Positions 35,161 to 48,634 are shown, numbered from the stretch's first letter. The stretch is DNA of 64,000 nucleotides from Ulota crispa (GCA_963920765.1 OY987249.1:7440817-7504816), one strand, 5' to 3'. The notes: generated from the letters alone by a model not told the origin. Numbers and translations: made by a program.

Positions 35161-36389
35161 TAAAGGAGGAGGTTCTAAAATGGTGCAGTGCTCTAAAACG
35201 GTGCACTTCCTCAAATGTACTCCATTTGTACAGTGGGGTTGAGTGGGGTTGAATAAGTTTCTATCCACCTTATTTTACCATGTAAAGGATTTAGCATTTT
35301 ATAAGGTACAATTGACCTTTTCGTATGTTGTGTCCCTAACTTTAATTCCTACACAATCCCAATCAAGCGTATCAAATTTCAATTCCTAAAAACTAAAATC
35401 CTATTTTTGGCAATTTATTTTAGATAAAAATCATGGTTTTACATGATAGTTGATAAAAAAAACATTGGTGATCAATCTTTGAGATTTGATTGTGTGGATA
35501 TGTAAGAAACATCCATATGCCTTGTCATATGCACATCTTTTCTTCTCACAAACACCTTCAAAAAATTATAGAATTCCTTCAATATAGGTTTTAATTTTGG
35601 GGTGCTCATGACCAAATTTAGTAAAATAGATACCTCTATTTTTTAATTAACTTTTGGCAAAGTAAATATATCATCATGGTGAAAGATACAAACTTAATCA
35701 TAGTAAATGAGTCAATTAGGAAAGTTCATTTAAAAAATAGAGATATCTATTTCACTAATTTTGGTCATGAGCGCCCCAAAAATAAAACCTACATTGAGGG
35801 AATTCTATAACGTTCTAAAGGTGTTTGTGAGACGAAAAGATGTGCATATGGCGAGGCATATTGATACATATCCACACAATCAAATCTTAAAGATTTATCA
35901 CCAATGTTTTTTTATTAATTATAATGTAAAACCATGATTTTTATCTAAAATAAATTGCCAAAAATAGGATTTTAGTTTTTAGGAATTGAAATTTGATATG
36001 CTTGATTGGGATTGTGTAGGAATTAAAAATTAGTGACACAACATCCGAAAAAGCCAATTGTACCTTATAAATGCTAAATCCTTTACATGGTAAAATAGGG
36101 TGGACAGAAACTTATTCAACCTAATGTACATGTTATTTTCATAGCCCTTCAACAATGTACAGAACATGTCCATTTTAGTATGTACACCACTTTAGAGCAC
36201 CTATGGCCTTTCCACTTCAAAATTTCATAACTAAGTTCACAAAGCTCCAAAAAGTATGAAATATCTTGGGTTAGATGCCAATTCCTCTTGTCTTTCAAGA
36301 AAAATTTATTGAAAATTATTTCAAAAAGTTCCACCTCCCCAAAATTTGTTTCAGCCCTTAAACGCTTTGTTTTAGAACCTCCTACCTTA
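35161..36389 (-). mobile_element. MITE family A, copy 4, split by a large palindrome
   Basis: The left part 35161-35246 has TAAAGGAGGAGGTTC and AAATGTACTCC blocks. The right part 36122-36389 carries the complement of the family A body (CTTTCAAGAAAAATTTATTG, CCACCTCCCCAAAATTTG) and ends CCTCCTACCTTA. Between them lies the palindrome. Confidence 0.8.
35247..36121. repeat. ~875-bp near-perfect palindrome inserted in a MITE
   Basis: Begins GGTTGAATAAGTTTCTATCC and ends GGACAGAAACTTATTCAACC. Arms of about 430 bp mirror each other closely throughout, e.g. ATTGCCAAAAATAGGATTTT at the right arm against its complement at the left. The centre is near 35684. There is no coding content. Confidence 0.9.
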
Positions 36390-39027
36390 GGCAATGTAAT
36401 GTCACTCCAAAATTTTTGTTTGTTACTTTCACAAGAATAAGGTCAATTGAAAACACGAAGGACTTTGTTCAATGGACGTTTACAATCTTGAAAATTTGCT
36501 TTTCAATAGACTATGCAACTTCCAAGAGCTAGTTACAATTAAGACTAAATCATTTTGGTTATAAAAAGGATGACTTTGCGGCTCATGTTTAATCCTTTAA
36601 AGACTGGGGTTTTGGGTTCTTAAAATACAATATTATTTGACCACTTTTTGGTTGCCTAGTGTTTAAAGGATTGACTTTGGGAGGAAGTTTTATTGTTGTT
36701 TGTAAGACGTATCCTTGAAATGTTTGGAAAGTGTTCAATATTCCATGGATTGGCAAAGTGTCGTAGGAGACTACGGTTGTCTTTTACAAATATATATTTG
36801 ACCACGTTTGGTCAACTGAGCCTTAAAGAGCCAATACGTAATCAAAGGTCAATTTGGTATCAGTTAGTTGAATCAATTTAAAATTAGGACATGATAGATA
36901 ATGATTGCTACTATTTTTGTTTCATGCTGAAAATTGACCCTATTATAATTGAATGTAAGTGCAATTGCAGGTTTATAATATACAATTCCTTTTGGTAGTG
37001 CTGAATTTAGTTTTATTATCTACCCCCTTGGATGTAATTGAGCTACAAACAACAAGAAGCACTTGAATACAGTATATAGTTTCTATACGTGGAATTTGTT
37101 CTGAAATTTAAAACAATATACTTTTTTGAATTATAATCCAAAGTCCTCATCTTGTGCTTTTGTTTGGTTTTATAAAGAATTTCTCTGACAAAATCAATGG
37201 AATATATTTTAATTTTATTTCAAAACCAAAAAACATATATAATATAATAACTTACAAGAGCCAATGACTAGGTTCATAAGACCTAAAATCAATTGCTAGG
37301 ATTTACTTTACAATTTGAGTTTTTTTGGTTTGAAACTACTACTAGTGATTTTGAAAATTATTCACTACTAAATAAAATTCCTTGAATAGGGGAAAACTAT
37401 GAATCTATTTATATAATAGAATACAATTTAGCCATTTGGCGATCCTTTTATTGTGATCTTTTTACCATATGGGTAAATAAACATGCATGGGTAGAAACTT
37501 TGTTGGGTAAGAAACTTGCATACGTGAAAATCTATGTAGGTAAAAACTTGCATGAGAAAAAAAATGCATAGGTAAATAATAAAAAAATTAACAAAATTGC
37601 GTGGGTGAAAAACATATTTAAAAAAATTGCGTGAATAATTACTATATGAGTACAATTTTGTGTTGATAGAAAATAAATAATATTTTTTTGCGTGAAAATT
37701 TGTTACGTTCCTTTTATTGTGTGGGTTTAAAACTCTATAGGTATTGAACAAAAATGGCTTTGCTGCAAGGGAATGTTTTGTAAACAAAGAAAGATGCTTA
37801 GTGCATTATAGGTAAAAGTTGAAATTGAAATGTGCCGACAAAAAGTAAGAATTATTTTCTTGCGTAGGAAACATTTTGTGCTTGGTGCCCATACTAGTAA
37901 CTTATAAATAGTTACACACATTGTTGACCTTGGGATCTTGGTCCAAGGTCTCAAATAAAAAACATTCATTGTTCTTGTTGCTCTCAAAATATAATATTAT
38001 CATTCTTCTTGTAATTGGTATTGAATAATGAATTATGAACAAACACACTACTCATTTGAGGGGTCATTGAAGAACTTGAAAATGATGGATACTTCACACA
38101 GTTCACATCATGTCAAGGACGTGGATGGTGACTTAAAAATATATTCACTTATTTATGCAAAGAAACTAATTTGAATGCATCCGACCAAAGCTCTTGGCAT
38201 TCACATTCATGAGCAAAATAGAGCTTATTGTTTATATTTCAAAGAGTAGTAGAACGTCAAAAATGAATTATATAGTAAAAACACATGTTGTATATTCATT
38301 TTGTATTGGATGGAAACCAACAGTTCATTTGTATGTTTTATTGGTTCATTTGATTCTTGCAATTTCATTCACTCTTTTGTTTAGAACGGGAGTTCATTTA
38401 GCTATGTAATTCTCAAAATTTTGGCTCAATTATATCCTATGTTATCCCCTAAACAGAGAGGCAGATGTTTTTCGTCCCCTGGTTATTAAAAAAAACCATT
38501 CTCTAGGATAGAACAAGCTGTTCTTCATCTGATTTTTTGTAGAAATGATTATGAATACGTGGTTCATCATGAAAGGAAAACAAAAAAGCAAAAAAAGCAA
38601 AAAAACAAAAAAAAAAAAACTTATCAAATAAACTCATATTTTAGGTAACTTAAATTGTGAGAAGATTCAAGAGGCACACTGTTAGATCTCATGCGCTACC
38701 CTTTTTGCAAATTTCATGAGGTTAGTCAACTTTTAGAAACAATATTATAATGGGTGGATACTTGCCACACCCACTATAGAACAATATAGAGATATTGTAG
38801 AGGGGCGATCCACGATGACCACCCAGAGGTTCAAGGGCTAAAGATATTTGTGGCCATGGCTTCGTGGGTTTGGCATTGGCTCACCAAATAGGTGGTTAGT
38901 ATTTCAAACTGGTTTGTTGCCGCTTACCACCACAATACATTGAACTATGATGAGCTCAAATGCACTTGTCCTCATATGAAGATCCAAAAATATCTTGGAG
39001 AAAAAACTTGCTAGTATTTATAAGATC
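36390..39027. other. Spacer, no gene supported
   Basis: AT-rich. 37470-37690 holds degenerate repeats of a GTAAAAACTTGCATG-like motif. Small open frames here have no family resemblance. Confidence 0.4.
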
Positions 39028-39433
39028 TAAGGTAGACACACCCATTATGTGGTCCCAATTTCACACCCTTGATTTGAGGGTTTCACCGTACACTATTGGA
39101 CCTAAGTGGAGCAATGAACGCTATTTGCACAAGCAAATATTGCCACATGTCAACTCCTAAGTTGGTTTGGGAGGGTTGGGATTAAGACTGTCAAGTGCCG
39201 TTATAAGAACACATCCAAGTTGTTTTAGGGTTAATCTAAAGTTGCTTTTAGGGACCCTATGGGTTGTAACTTTGCCCTTTAATATAAAATTCTCTTCAGT
39301 ACTTTTTTCCACAAAAATGATGTTCCATGATAGCTTGTTGAAAGGCTAACCCTACATATTTTTTTCTTGAATTTTCCAAGACCTTGCGATACGCTAAACC
39401 CTTAAACGCTTGGGAATGGGTATAGCTACCTTA
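39028..39433 (+). mobile_element. MITE family C, copy 1 (~406 bp)
   Basis: Ends TAAGGTAGACACACCCATTA and GGGTATAGCTACCTTA. Shares TGGTTTGGGAGGGTTGGGAT and TTAATATAAAATTCTCTTCA blocks with 61580-61999, and in reverse with 56707-57113. Confidence 0.85.
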
Positions 39434-39492
39434 CAAGGCCTACATCTTAGTGGAGGCATCAAGGATGGAATTCCCCATATGGCTTAAATAGT

Positions 39493-39911
39493 TAAGGTAG
39501 GAGCACCCCTCACTATTAGTGTCCCCATCCCCAATACTTACTTATGTCAATGATGTCAATGATTGACAATTTTTAAAAAATTGGTTACTGATGACAAAGT
39601 GATGGTTATGGGTGACAAAGGGGTGGTTGTGGGTGTTGGTATGATGACTTTGAATGCCCCATCTCATTGTTTAAGAACTCCTCAAGTTGGAATTATGAGC
39701 AAATGAGCACACTAAAGACATCTCCTACATACAACTTTACATTTCAATGATTTGAGACTCTAAAAAAAAATGTTTGCAATTGGAATTTTAAAATAGATAC
39801 AAATATTTTTGAATTCCTCTTCCTAACTTAACAGTGATTTTTTCATAGTTCATCAACTGATTTTCCTATCCCAAAACCCTTAGTTTCGCGCTTATGGGTG
39901 CTCATATCTTA
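39493..39911 (-). mobile_element. Family B-related MITE (~419 bp)
   Basis: Ends TAAGGTAGGAGCACCCCTC and TTATGGGTGCTCATATCTTA. The interior GATGGTTATGGGTGACAAAG is the complement of the ATCACCC repeats in 23444-23884. Confidence 0.75.
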
Positions 39912-40681
39912 AACCATCTTTGACTACTGTAGGTTGGTAGCAGATTCAGCATAAAATAATTCTCCAAAATTTTGCCTAATTATTCTAAAAATTATTCTCC
40001 AAAAATGCTCAATGTCAAACAAATCAAAAATTGAAATGCTGAATATTATAAAAGTCATTAAGCTTAACTAACAATGGAAGGTCAAGGTTGATTCCAAGAG
40101 GGCTCAATCTACTACAAATTTCTTACCAAGGATTAATTTTAGAAAGTGGAAGATGCTTAGAAAAAGGCTTAATTCTACTAGTTTTTTTTTTTTTTATTGA
40201 ATGCCAAATAATAACAATTTTTTTGAAAGTACCTAATCTTGTTTAATTATAAAATCTGATGTCAAATTGATTTTTTCTGAAAAAATAATCAATTTGGTAG
40301 TGAGCAACCAAATCTGCTCCCCACCTACAGTAGTGTTTCATTCATACCGGTCTTTCAAACCAAAGCTAGCCAATATCATATTTAATAAGCCCAAAAAAAC
40401 CTCATTATTAGGGTTTTTCTTTTTTTTCATTTTGTACAAGGTGTCAAAGTGACAATTTATAATGTTATAGTGGTGCTCCAAATTTCAACATTCATCCACA
40501 TAATGGATAGAAAACATCACATTAGCACATACTACATGTCTATAATTTGATTTTCATTCACAATTTGACAATTTCATCCTTAAAAAAAAAAATTAAAACT
40601 TTTTTGGCAATTTCATCCAAGGTTTTTGTCACATTTTTTAGCCAGATTTTTTTTGGTGCAATCGAGCACCAAATCGCCAAA

Positions 40682-40694
40682 ATATATATATATA

Positions 40695-40777
<83 letters not shown>
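40682..40777. repeat. (AT)n microsatellite, about 96 bp
   Basis: An uninterrupted TA tract apart from one TCTA near 40696. Confidence 0.97.
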
Positions 40778-40781
<4 letters not shown>

Positions 40782-40898
40782 TGCTCCTTGTATGAACTAC
40801 TGCCGACGTGGTTTGATAGCGTCGCAAACGATGAAAGCAGGTGGGAGTAGTGGATGAAAGTAGATGAAGTGGTGCCGGATAAAAGCAATTTGGAGTAT

Positions 40899-41010
40899 TG
40901 GATGAAAGCTGTTGGAAGTGGTGGATGAAAGCTGTTGGAAGTGGTGGATGAAAGCTGTTGGAAGTGGTGGATGAAAGCTGTTGGAAGTGGTGGATGAAAG
41001 CTGTTGGGAG
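40899..41010. repeat. 23-bp minisatellite, about 5 copies
   Basis: The unit GGATGAAAGCTGTTGGAAGT plus GGT is repeated head to tail, with a degenerate extra unit at each side. Confidence 0.9.
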
Positions 41011-41387
41011 TATTAAATGAAAGTACATGGGAGTGGTGGATGAAACCTTATGATCTCAGCGTTGCAGGTTGTTGGCGTGGATCATGTACCAACAGGCTTC
41101 AATGCCCTCACTGCAGGTGCTCGTCTACCCAACCATAAAGACGAAGAGGCAATTTGATGGGGGACGTTTCACATTATGCCCCACTTCCCAACAACAAGTC
41201 TTAGTTCAAGCGCATGATTGGCACACAGAATTATTGAAATAATGCATGGATATATTATGTAAATAAAATTGTAGAGAATTAGAGCAAAACAATTTTGCAT
41301 GCTAGTCTAGGAATTGCAAAATCCAACGACAACAAAATGCAAAAGTGTTTGATGTATTACAATTTTGAGATACGACAGAAGTTTGCT

Positions 41388-42311
41388 CTAAACCCCTAAA
41401 GGCCCAAGTGGTCCCTTGGGGGCCAAGTGGGGTTTTGGGCATGTACATATAGTTACACTAGTTTGCATGATTTTTTGAAGTTTTTATTGAAGGTGGGGAA
41501 ATCAAAAACCTATGTGGCCATTCAATTTTTTCTTCGTTTCAACATTTGACAAAGAAGTTATGCAAGAATTTATTAAAGCAAGGGGATGAGGGACAATTCA
41601 GGCAAGGTCTCTCTTTTGTAAGTGGGCCTTGATTCCAAAAAGGGTCAACTCTTACGGGTACAAGGTGTGGACACTTGTGGAAAGGGGAGTGGAATGGAAT
41701 GGAAGGAGCCCGTCTTGGGGGACTCCCAACCCTCCATTTCTTTTGCCTATTGTAAAATTTGGTATTTTAATTTTTGTATTTTTTTTTAGTTTATTTTTTT
41801 TCTAAGTTGTAGTGAGTTAAGATTCCTTGATTTTAGCTATTTAGATTTGTGTAATTCAAATTTCTAAATTATACATAAATCCTCCACTTTTGCCTACCGT
41901 ATTTGCAAATTTCATGACCTTCTAGCATTCCAAGTTTTTTTGAAGAGTGTTTTCTAGCTCCGATTCATTTAAAAATCCTCCCACACATACCTAACTTGAT
42001 CTTCTACATGGAGGAAATAAACCTCAACTTTGTGTAGAGCAATTTTTTACTACAAGAGTGGTCAAAGGCTTTTGAAATTTAGACAGAAAGGAAAAAAGTT
42101 TTCCTTTTCACTTCATATGTCAATATCTCACTCCCCTCCATCTGAAAGGAGCTGATTTACTTCCCACAAATACCTCCCATGGTATAGGACAGGATCCTAT
42201 GATTGGATTCTCAAAGAAAAATTTATTTCCTACCTTTCTACTCATTCCCCAAAAAGTGGCAGTTTTCAGTGATTTTTACAGGAACAAGGGCCTGAGCCTT
42301 TAGGGGTTAAT
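41388..42311. mobile_element. Family H element (~920 bp)
   Basis: Ends CTAAACCCCTAAAGGCCCAA and GGGCCTGAGCCTTTAGGGGT are imperfect complements. Internal mirrored blocks (CCTCCCACACATACCTAACT, ACAAATACCTCCCATGG) suggest an old foldback. Non-coding. Confidence 0.55.
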
Positions 42312-42628
42312 TTCGAAGTTCAGTTCTTGGTTTTCTTAGGCACAACTTTTGGGCCTCAATTTTCTTAGGCACAACTATTGGACACAGTCCCACTTTCCTG
42401 ACAGCTAAGTTTTTAGATTTTAGTTTTTATGTTATTTTTTGCCATGCACGCATCTCTAATGAAACCAAGAAGTGGCACTAAGAACGTAGTAAAAAACTAG
42501 AAGTCTCAGTTTTCAGCATATTCACCAGCTGGTTTTAAAAGTTTAATGGGACTTGGAATATACTTTGAGCATCTCCTTACGCTTGCATGTTCATTTGATA
42601 TTTTGAATTTCTGCATGTTACATGTTTT

Positions 42629-43535
42629 TACCCCTAAAGGATCATGGCTTTTATTTTGTCAAGAGACACTCAAAACTGTCACCTCCATGGCAAAGAGTAA
42701 GAAAATTTGAAAATTGGTCATTCTGCATATCTAACCGTAGGATCTTGTACTAAACTACAATAAGAATGTGTCATACAAAACTCAAGAACTTTGACAGCAC
42801 AAATTGGAAAATATTTGCATTTAAAGTGTAAAAAACAATTTTTTTTTGCACCTTGCTTGATTAGATTATTTAACTTTGAATTTTTTAAACTTAAAATTTT
42901 TGCACCTTAGAGTTTGGAATTCTATTTTTTTGTGGTGGGAGGTTGAGTTGGGAATCTCAAGAAAAAATTTAAAACAAAAACAAAACAAAATCATTCTTTA
43001 AAAAAAACATTAGGTAGAAGAAGGTATGAGATTGAAGAAAAACATAAATTGCTAATAACCTTGCAATGGAATTGAAACTCAATAATTCCAATAGTATGAT
43101 TGTTCTAGAAAGCAAACTTCACCTTCTCCAACAATTTTTTTTGAAAAAATGTTAAACTTGCATTCAAAAATGAAGTTCACAAGTTGTTTTTTCAAGAAGA
43201 TGCTTGAATTGCCCAAAAAACAAGATTGTCCATAACTTCATCATAACTAGTCCAAATGGAATGAACCAATGTTTCAGATGTAGAAAAAGATAAAATCTAT
43301 GAGAAAAAATAATTAATTTTTTTTCAAGTTTTTATAAGAATTTTTTTACTGCCTAGAGTCCTCAAATTTGTGCTTATTTGGGCATAACTTTTGCTTCTTG
43401 GCATCAATTGGAATAAAAATTTATATTCCCCAATTTTCAAAAAATGTTTCAAAAAATCATGACAAAAATTGAGACCATAGATACCTGCCCAAAACCCCAT
43501 TTGTTCCCTGTAGGGACAATGGTCCTTTAGGGATT
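42629..43535 (+). mobile_element. Family H element, copy without microsatellite (~907 bp)
   Basis: Begins TACCCCTAAAGGATCATGGC and ends GGTCCTTTAGGGATTAA. It is about four-fifths identical by eye to 47219-48230 in the same orientation (GACACTCAAAA, GTAGGATCTTGTACTA, CAACAATTTTTTTTGA blocks). Confidence 0.75.
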
Positions 43536-43584
43536 AATTTTTTTGAATTTAACGGGTATTATTTAAGAGGGTTAAAACTGACCT

Positions 43585-43714
43585 ACGATATGTTTACATT
43601 TGGTGTTAGGAGGGATATTAGCAATATGAATGTAGTCTAAAGATGTGTCTAAATGTATATGATTTTCCTTTGCTACTACCACTCTGAACATCAAGAGTGA
43701 ACATTCCCCTAGGT
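43585..43714. mobile_element. MITE family D, copy 3 (~130 bp)
   Basis: ACGATATGTTTACATTTGG, TTAGGAGGGATATTAGCAAT and AGTGAACATTCCCCTAGGT match the family pattern. Diverged. Confidence 0.65.
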
Positions 43715-43901
43715 ATGTAGTACTTGACTTAAATTAATTAAATTCTACCCTTGATATGTGGTAAATTACAATCCAATAATATGTAATCATGTAGTATTTG
43801 AACAATCGATATTGTGTCATGATCTAATCTTACAAAAAATGGCTTTTTGAGATTTCTATGAATCTCTTAAATCTCAATATCATATGTCATGCGTATGTTT
43901 A

Positions 43902-44105
43902 GGGCCTCTTTACGTTAGCAACTAAGGGTAATTATCAAAGTATTAGAGCATTGTGAATGGAGGAGCAATAACAATGGTCCATGTTCACTTTACACTATTG
44001 AAGGTGAACAATGGATGAGAAAGTTGACTCTTGGTTTTATGTGCAAGAGCAATGACTAAGCAAAACTCATGGACTTACCCTTGGTCACTAGTGTAAAGAG
44101 ACCCT
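43902..44105. mobile_element. Small inverted-repeat element (~204 bp)
   Basis: Left AGGGCCTCTTTACGTTAGCA and right GTGTAAAGAGACCCT, with ACTAAGGGTA and TACCCTTGGT mirrored inside. Confidence 0.6.
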
Positions 44106-45840
44106 ACGATGGTGAAAGCCAACTCTCTCCATTAAAATTCTACATATTTATATGTGATAAAAACTCAATAACAACACAAATTGATAATTACAAAAACCTT
44201 AAAAAATTGGGAATAGTTTATGTTTCCAAAAAATGTAAAAATACATTGTATAAAGCAACTTAGAAGAATAATATAGTGATGACTATTGACACAAACTACT
44301 ATAACGCATACGTCATTTCATACAATTAAACCCACTACTCCACTTACCAATATTCATTAACAGTTTTTGAAAGTAACAATTAACATTTCATTTTGAAATT
44401 GATTGTGGATGAAGTAAGAATAACTTCACAAAAACCTAGGTTTTCAAATCCGATATTTTCATCCTAGTCAAATTTAAGATGCTTGTCTTGTTTATTGACC
44501 AAAGTCTTTTTTAACGTTTATTATTAAAACCAAGAAAATAATTATTTAGGTGCACATTGAGTAATAAGATATTTACAATAAAGCATTTTAGAAATCGGTA
44601 TTGTGAAATTGCGAAAAACAAAAAAGCTTGAACATCTTATATGGAAATATTTGGATGAATGAAAAGAGCCAACTATTGTTATTCAAAATAATAGAAGTAT
44701 AAAATAACTCCAATTATAAATTTGTTATGAATATATAAAATGGATGATGTAGTTTTTAGAATTCTAAATGAATTTCTCTAATTTAACATGTGCCAAAATC
44801 TTCTGTTTGTATGTTTGAATTCCAAAGAAATTTTAATGGCATTTATTTGCCCTTGGATGCCTTATTGATCAAATATCATCAGCTCCATCCATATTGATTG
44901 GCAATGTTGATTAATCTTCATTTTTCTTTCATCCAACTAAATATTGTTGGATTCTTTACAGCCTTCCTAAGCATATGGTTGAGGTGGAAATGAGATTCAA
45001 AAAGAGTTAATCATTAAGTCTTACTAAAAATATCCAACACTTAATGACAAGACAATTGTTCACTCCAAAAAGTTGAAAAAGAATATGAAATTTCTAAATG
45101 TCAATCTTTGTTTTTATGTGCAATATGTAAGAATTATTTTTGGGTCAACCCTTTGAACTTAAATTGTAAACTACAAAGTGTATGATATTTGCACAACTGA
45201 ATTTTCCTTTGTACTCACCAACACTCAATAATAAAAAATATGAATGGCAAACCCAAAGTACTTTTTAAATTTAAATTTAGAACAAACATCAACAAAATAA
45301 AAATCAATAAATTTTCATTGCAAATCTAAAATACAAAAGCTCACATTTAATTCTCTTTAGCTTTTAAGATGTATTTTTAAAATTAAATAACAAATATATA
45401 GAAGCTTCTCAATCCAAAAAAAGTAGTTTTTTACATGGAAAATAATTTGTAATGTTTACACTATAGAATTTTTGAAACAAGAAGTTTGAAACATAGAGCC
45501 ATTTTAGACTATGCCCAAATGTCAAGAAGCCATCAATTTCTACCAATCAAATTGCAAGAAACCAAGAGTTTGGCCTCTCCAACTCTTCACACTGAAGGCC
45601 AAAGTTCAAAGACTGTCATCCTCCAAATGCATGCATGGCATCACTTTATCATCCAAAATGACGACCTTTTAAAAGAAGTTTGAATCTAATATTTTGCTGA
45701 ACACAAACTTTTGCTAAGAGGCTATCAAATTTTTTCAATAAAATAAAAAAAAACTCATAAGGGGAAATGAGAGGAAATGGGAGAAAATGGGGGAAATGGA
45801 GGGAAAGGGGGGAAGGGGAAAAATGGAGGGAAGAAGGAAA
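44106..45840. other. AT-rich spacer; purine tract at its end
   Basis: No gene supported. 45768-45838 is a purine-rich run (AATGGAGGGAAAGGGGGGAA). Confidence 0.45.
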
Positions 45841-45842
45841 GT

Positions 45843-46506
45843 GAATGCTGTAGCAGTTTGATTGAATTTAGTAATATGATAATCATTTTTAGCATGGAGT
45901 CTCATCCATGTATTGGTTTCTACATACAAAACATGAAAAAATAGAGAAAAAGAGAAAAAAAAAGTTTGAAAAAAAATGACATCACATGCTCACATACTTA
46001 AATAAGGATTAAAAAGTATATAAATTATAGAAAAATGTGTCATTGTTCACCTAGAGAAGGTTAGTGGAGAGTATCTCATCCTTGGAGTTGGTCACCACCC
46101 CTGCAGTGGTGGAGACTAGGGTTCCAATCCCCATGGCCTTGCTCCATTCTTTCCCCTTTTTCTCTCCTTTCTCTCTTTCCCCCATTGCACTTGCACATTG
46201 GACAAGTCCATGGGGATTGGAACCCTAGTCTCCACCATTGCAATAGTGGAGGCTAACTCCAAAGAGGAGGTAGTCTCCATCAACTTTCTATTGGTGAACA
46301 ATGACACAATTTTTTGTCATCTGTACACTTCTTAACCATTGTTTGACTATGTGAGCATGTACTGTCATTTTTTTTCAAGCCTCTTTTTGACTTGTTTCTT
46401 ATGTTTTCTTGATGTTTTGTATGTAGGAATTAATACATGGGTGAGAATTCATACTAGAATGATTGATTGTTATAGTATTCAAATTCAACCAAATTGCTAT
46501 GGCATG
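45843..46506. repeat. ~660-bp palindrome with an inner foldback
   Basis: The outer arms mirror ATCCATGTATTGGTTTCTAC on the left with TACATGGGTGAGAATTC on the right, and ACATGCTCACATA with TATGTGAGCATGT. Inside, 46036-46309 is bounded by TGTCATTGTTCACC and GGTGAACAATGACA, with ACTAGGGTTCCAATCCCCAT and its complement near the centre. Confidence 0.75.
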
Positions 46507-47217
46507 TTGCAAAAAATTCCAGACCATAATAGATAAGTGATATCATCAAGCCAAACAAGTCATGAAACACATCTCTGCTACACTCACAGATTAATTTTAG
46601 ACCAATTCTTTTCTAGAGGTAGAAATTGCACCAACATCAATAATCATTTCTACACCATCATCAAAAGGTAAGACTAGTTTTCTTGATAGAGCTATTGATA
46701 TAATTGAGAAAATGACAAAAACTGCACATGTTTGATGAGTTTTTTGAAAGAACAAATAAGTTGCTAGAAAGTGTAGACTACCAATTTGATTGTTTGATCA
46801 ATAAGCTCTAGACTAGTGTTTGTTACTCTTCATCCAAGATACAATGCTCAAACTAAATGTTTGTATTTTCAGCCAAGTGACTTTTGTAAAAAGTCACTGG
46901 TAATAAAAGATGAATTTATGTTGCTTCAATTGACGTGTTCTTCATTTTCTCTTGCCATTTTTTCTTATTTCTACACTTCTTGAATTCTCTTCCTCTTCTA
47001 GCTATTTCTTCTTCTTCTCTTAAGACCATAGAACTTTATTGCCAAGAGTTTGGCCTTTGGACTTGGACCTTTGGAGGCTTCACACTAAGGCAGGCCAAAG
47101 GTTTTAAAAACAAGTTTTTATTACCTATTTTCAAGCCATTTCCTTGGCCTCTCAACAAAACTTGGCCACTCTATTTGACAGCCTCTCAACTTGGCCGGCC
47201 ATAGTGTGAAGTGGCCC
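46507..47217. other. Spacer with a possible short inverted repeat
   Basis: GGCTTCACACTAAGG (47076 area) and ATAGTGTGAAGTGGCCC (47200 area) pair loosely. No gene was seen. Confidence 0.35.
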
Positions 47218-47218
47218 T

Positions 47219-47894
47219 TAACCCCTAAAGAACCATGGCCTTTATTTTGTCAAAAGACACTCAAAAATGCCACTTCTATGACAAAGAGTAAAAAAGTTTA
47301 AAAATTGGTCTTTTTGCATATTTAACCGTAGGATCTTGTACTAGACTAGTATGAGAATGTGTCATACAAAACTCAAGAACTTTGAATGCACAAATTGGAA
47401 GATATTTGCATTCAAAGTGTAATAAACAAGGTTTTTTGCACCTTGCATGACTAGATTATTTATCATTGAACTTTTTTAACTTAAATTTTTTTGCACCACA
47501 GAGTTTGGAACTTTTTTTGTGTGGTAAGAAGTTGAGTTGGGAATCTTGAGAAAAAAATTAAAACAAAAAATACTTGGTTTTCTTTCTTAATAAAAAAACA
47601 TCAGGTAGAAAAACGTATGAAATTGAACAAAAACTTAAATTGTTTATAACCATGCAATGGAATTGAAATGCAATAATCCCAATGGTGAGATTGTTCTAGA
47701 AAGCATACTTCATCCTTTCCAACAATTCTTTTGAAAAAATGTTAAACTTGCATTCAAAAATGAAGTTTATAAGTTATTTTTTCAAGAAGATGCTTGAATT
47801 GCCCAAAAAACAAGATTGTCCATAACTTTCCCATAACTAGTTCAAATGGAATGAATTAAAGCTTCAGGTGTAGACAAAGATATAATCTATGAGA

Positions 47895-47974
<80 letters not shown>

Positions 47975-48230
47975 GATTTTGTAAAAAAAATTGCTGCCCA
48001 AACTCCCTAAATTTGTGCTTCTTTGGGCATAACTTTTGCTCCATGGCATGGATTGGAATAAAAATTATATTCTTCAAAAGCTAATGTGTTTTCCTATCTC
48101 CAAAAAAAGTTTCAAGAAATGAGGACAAAAATTAAAGCCGTAAGTACCTCCCCAAAATCTCATTTGTCCCCCTCAAGTACCTCCCCAAAATCTCATTTGT
48201 CTCCGTAGGGACAATGATTCCTTAGGGGTT
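47219..48230 (+). mobile_element. Family H element with an internal (AT)n tract (~1 kb)
   Basis: Begins TAACCCCTAAAGAACCATGG and ends ATTCCTTAGGGGTT. An (AT)n tract of about 72 bp sits at 47899-47970, where the relative at 42629 has only GAGAAAAAATAATTAATT. Confidence 0.75.
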
Positions 48231-48634
48231 TTGATTCTTAGTACAATCAATTCTAAAAGCTCAATATACCTAAATGCTACATAATATAAATAAATGTAAA
48301 AATGACTAATATTCTAAAGAGAAAACATAGCATATATTTGAGTGGAATATCTAAACAATCTCCTTATACTTCTTTTTATTGACTCTCCATTTCATTATTT
48401 CTTATATTATCCTTACACTTTTGATACAAAAAGAGATCGGAGTACATATTCCCATGTGCTGTCAAAGTTAGAAAATCTTTAAGCTAATTCTTAACACGTT
48501 TATTGGATGAAATTTCATCAATCACTTACATGTGTTTTAGAATTTCACAATTAGAAGAGCAAGATTCTCCTGTAGGAAAATTCCATAATACTCAAAATGT
48601 GTTGACATTATTTCTACTACAGAGTTCCATACAT

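Noticed and set aside
40547..41028. Open frames encoding Tyr-Ile repeats across (AT)n tracts (also 47856-48077)
   Set aside because: Microsatellite readthrough in every frame; no coding signal.
46100..46220. GGTTCCAATCCCC as a tRNA T-loop
   Set aside because: No cloverleaf arms at the right spacing; it is part of a palindrome arm.
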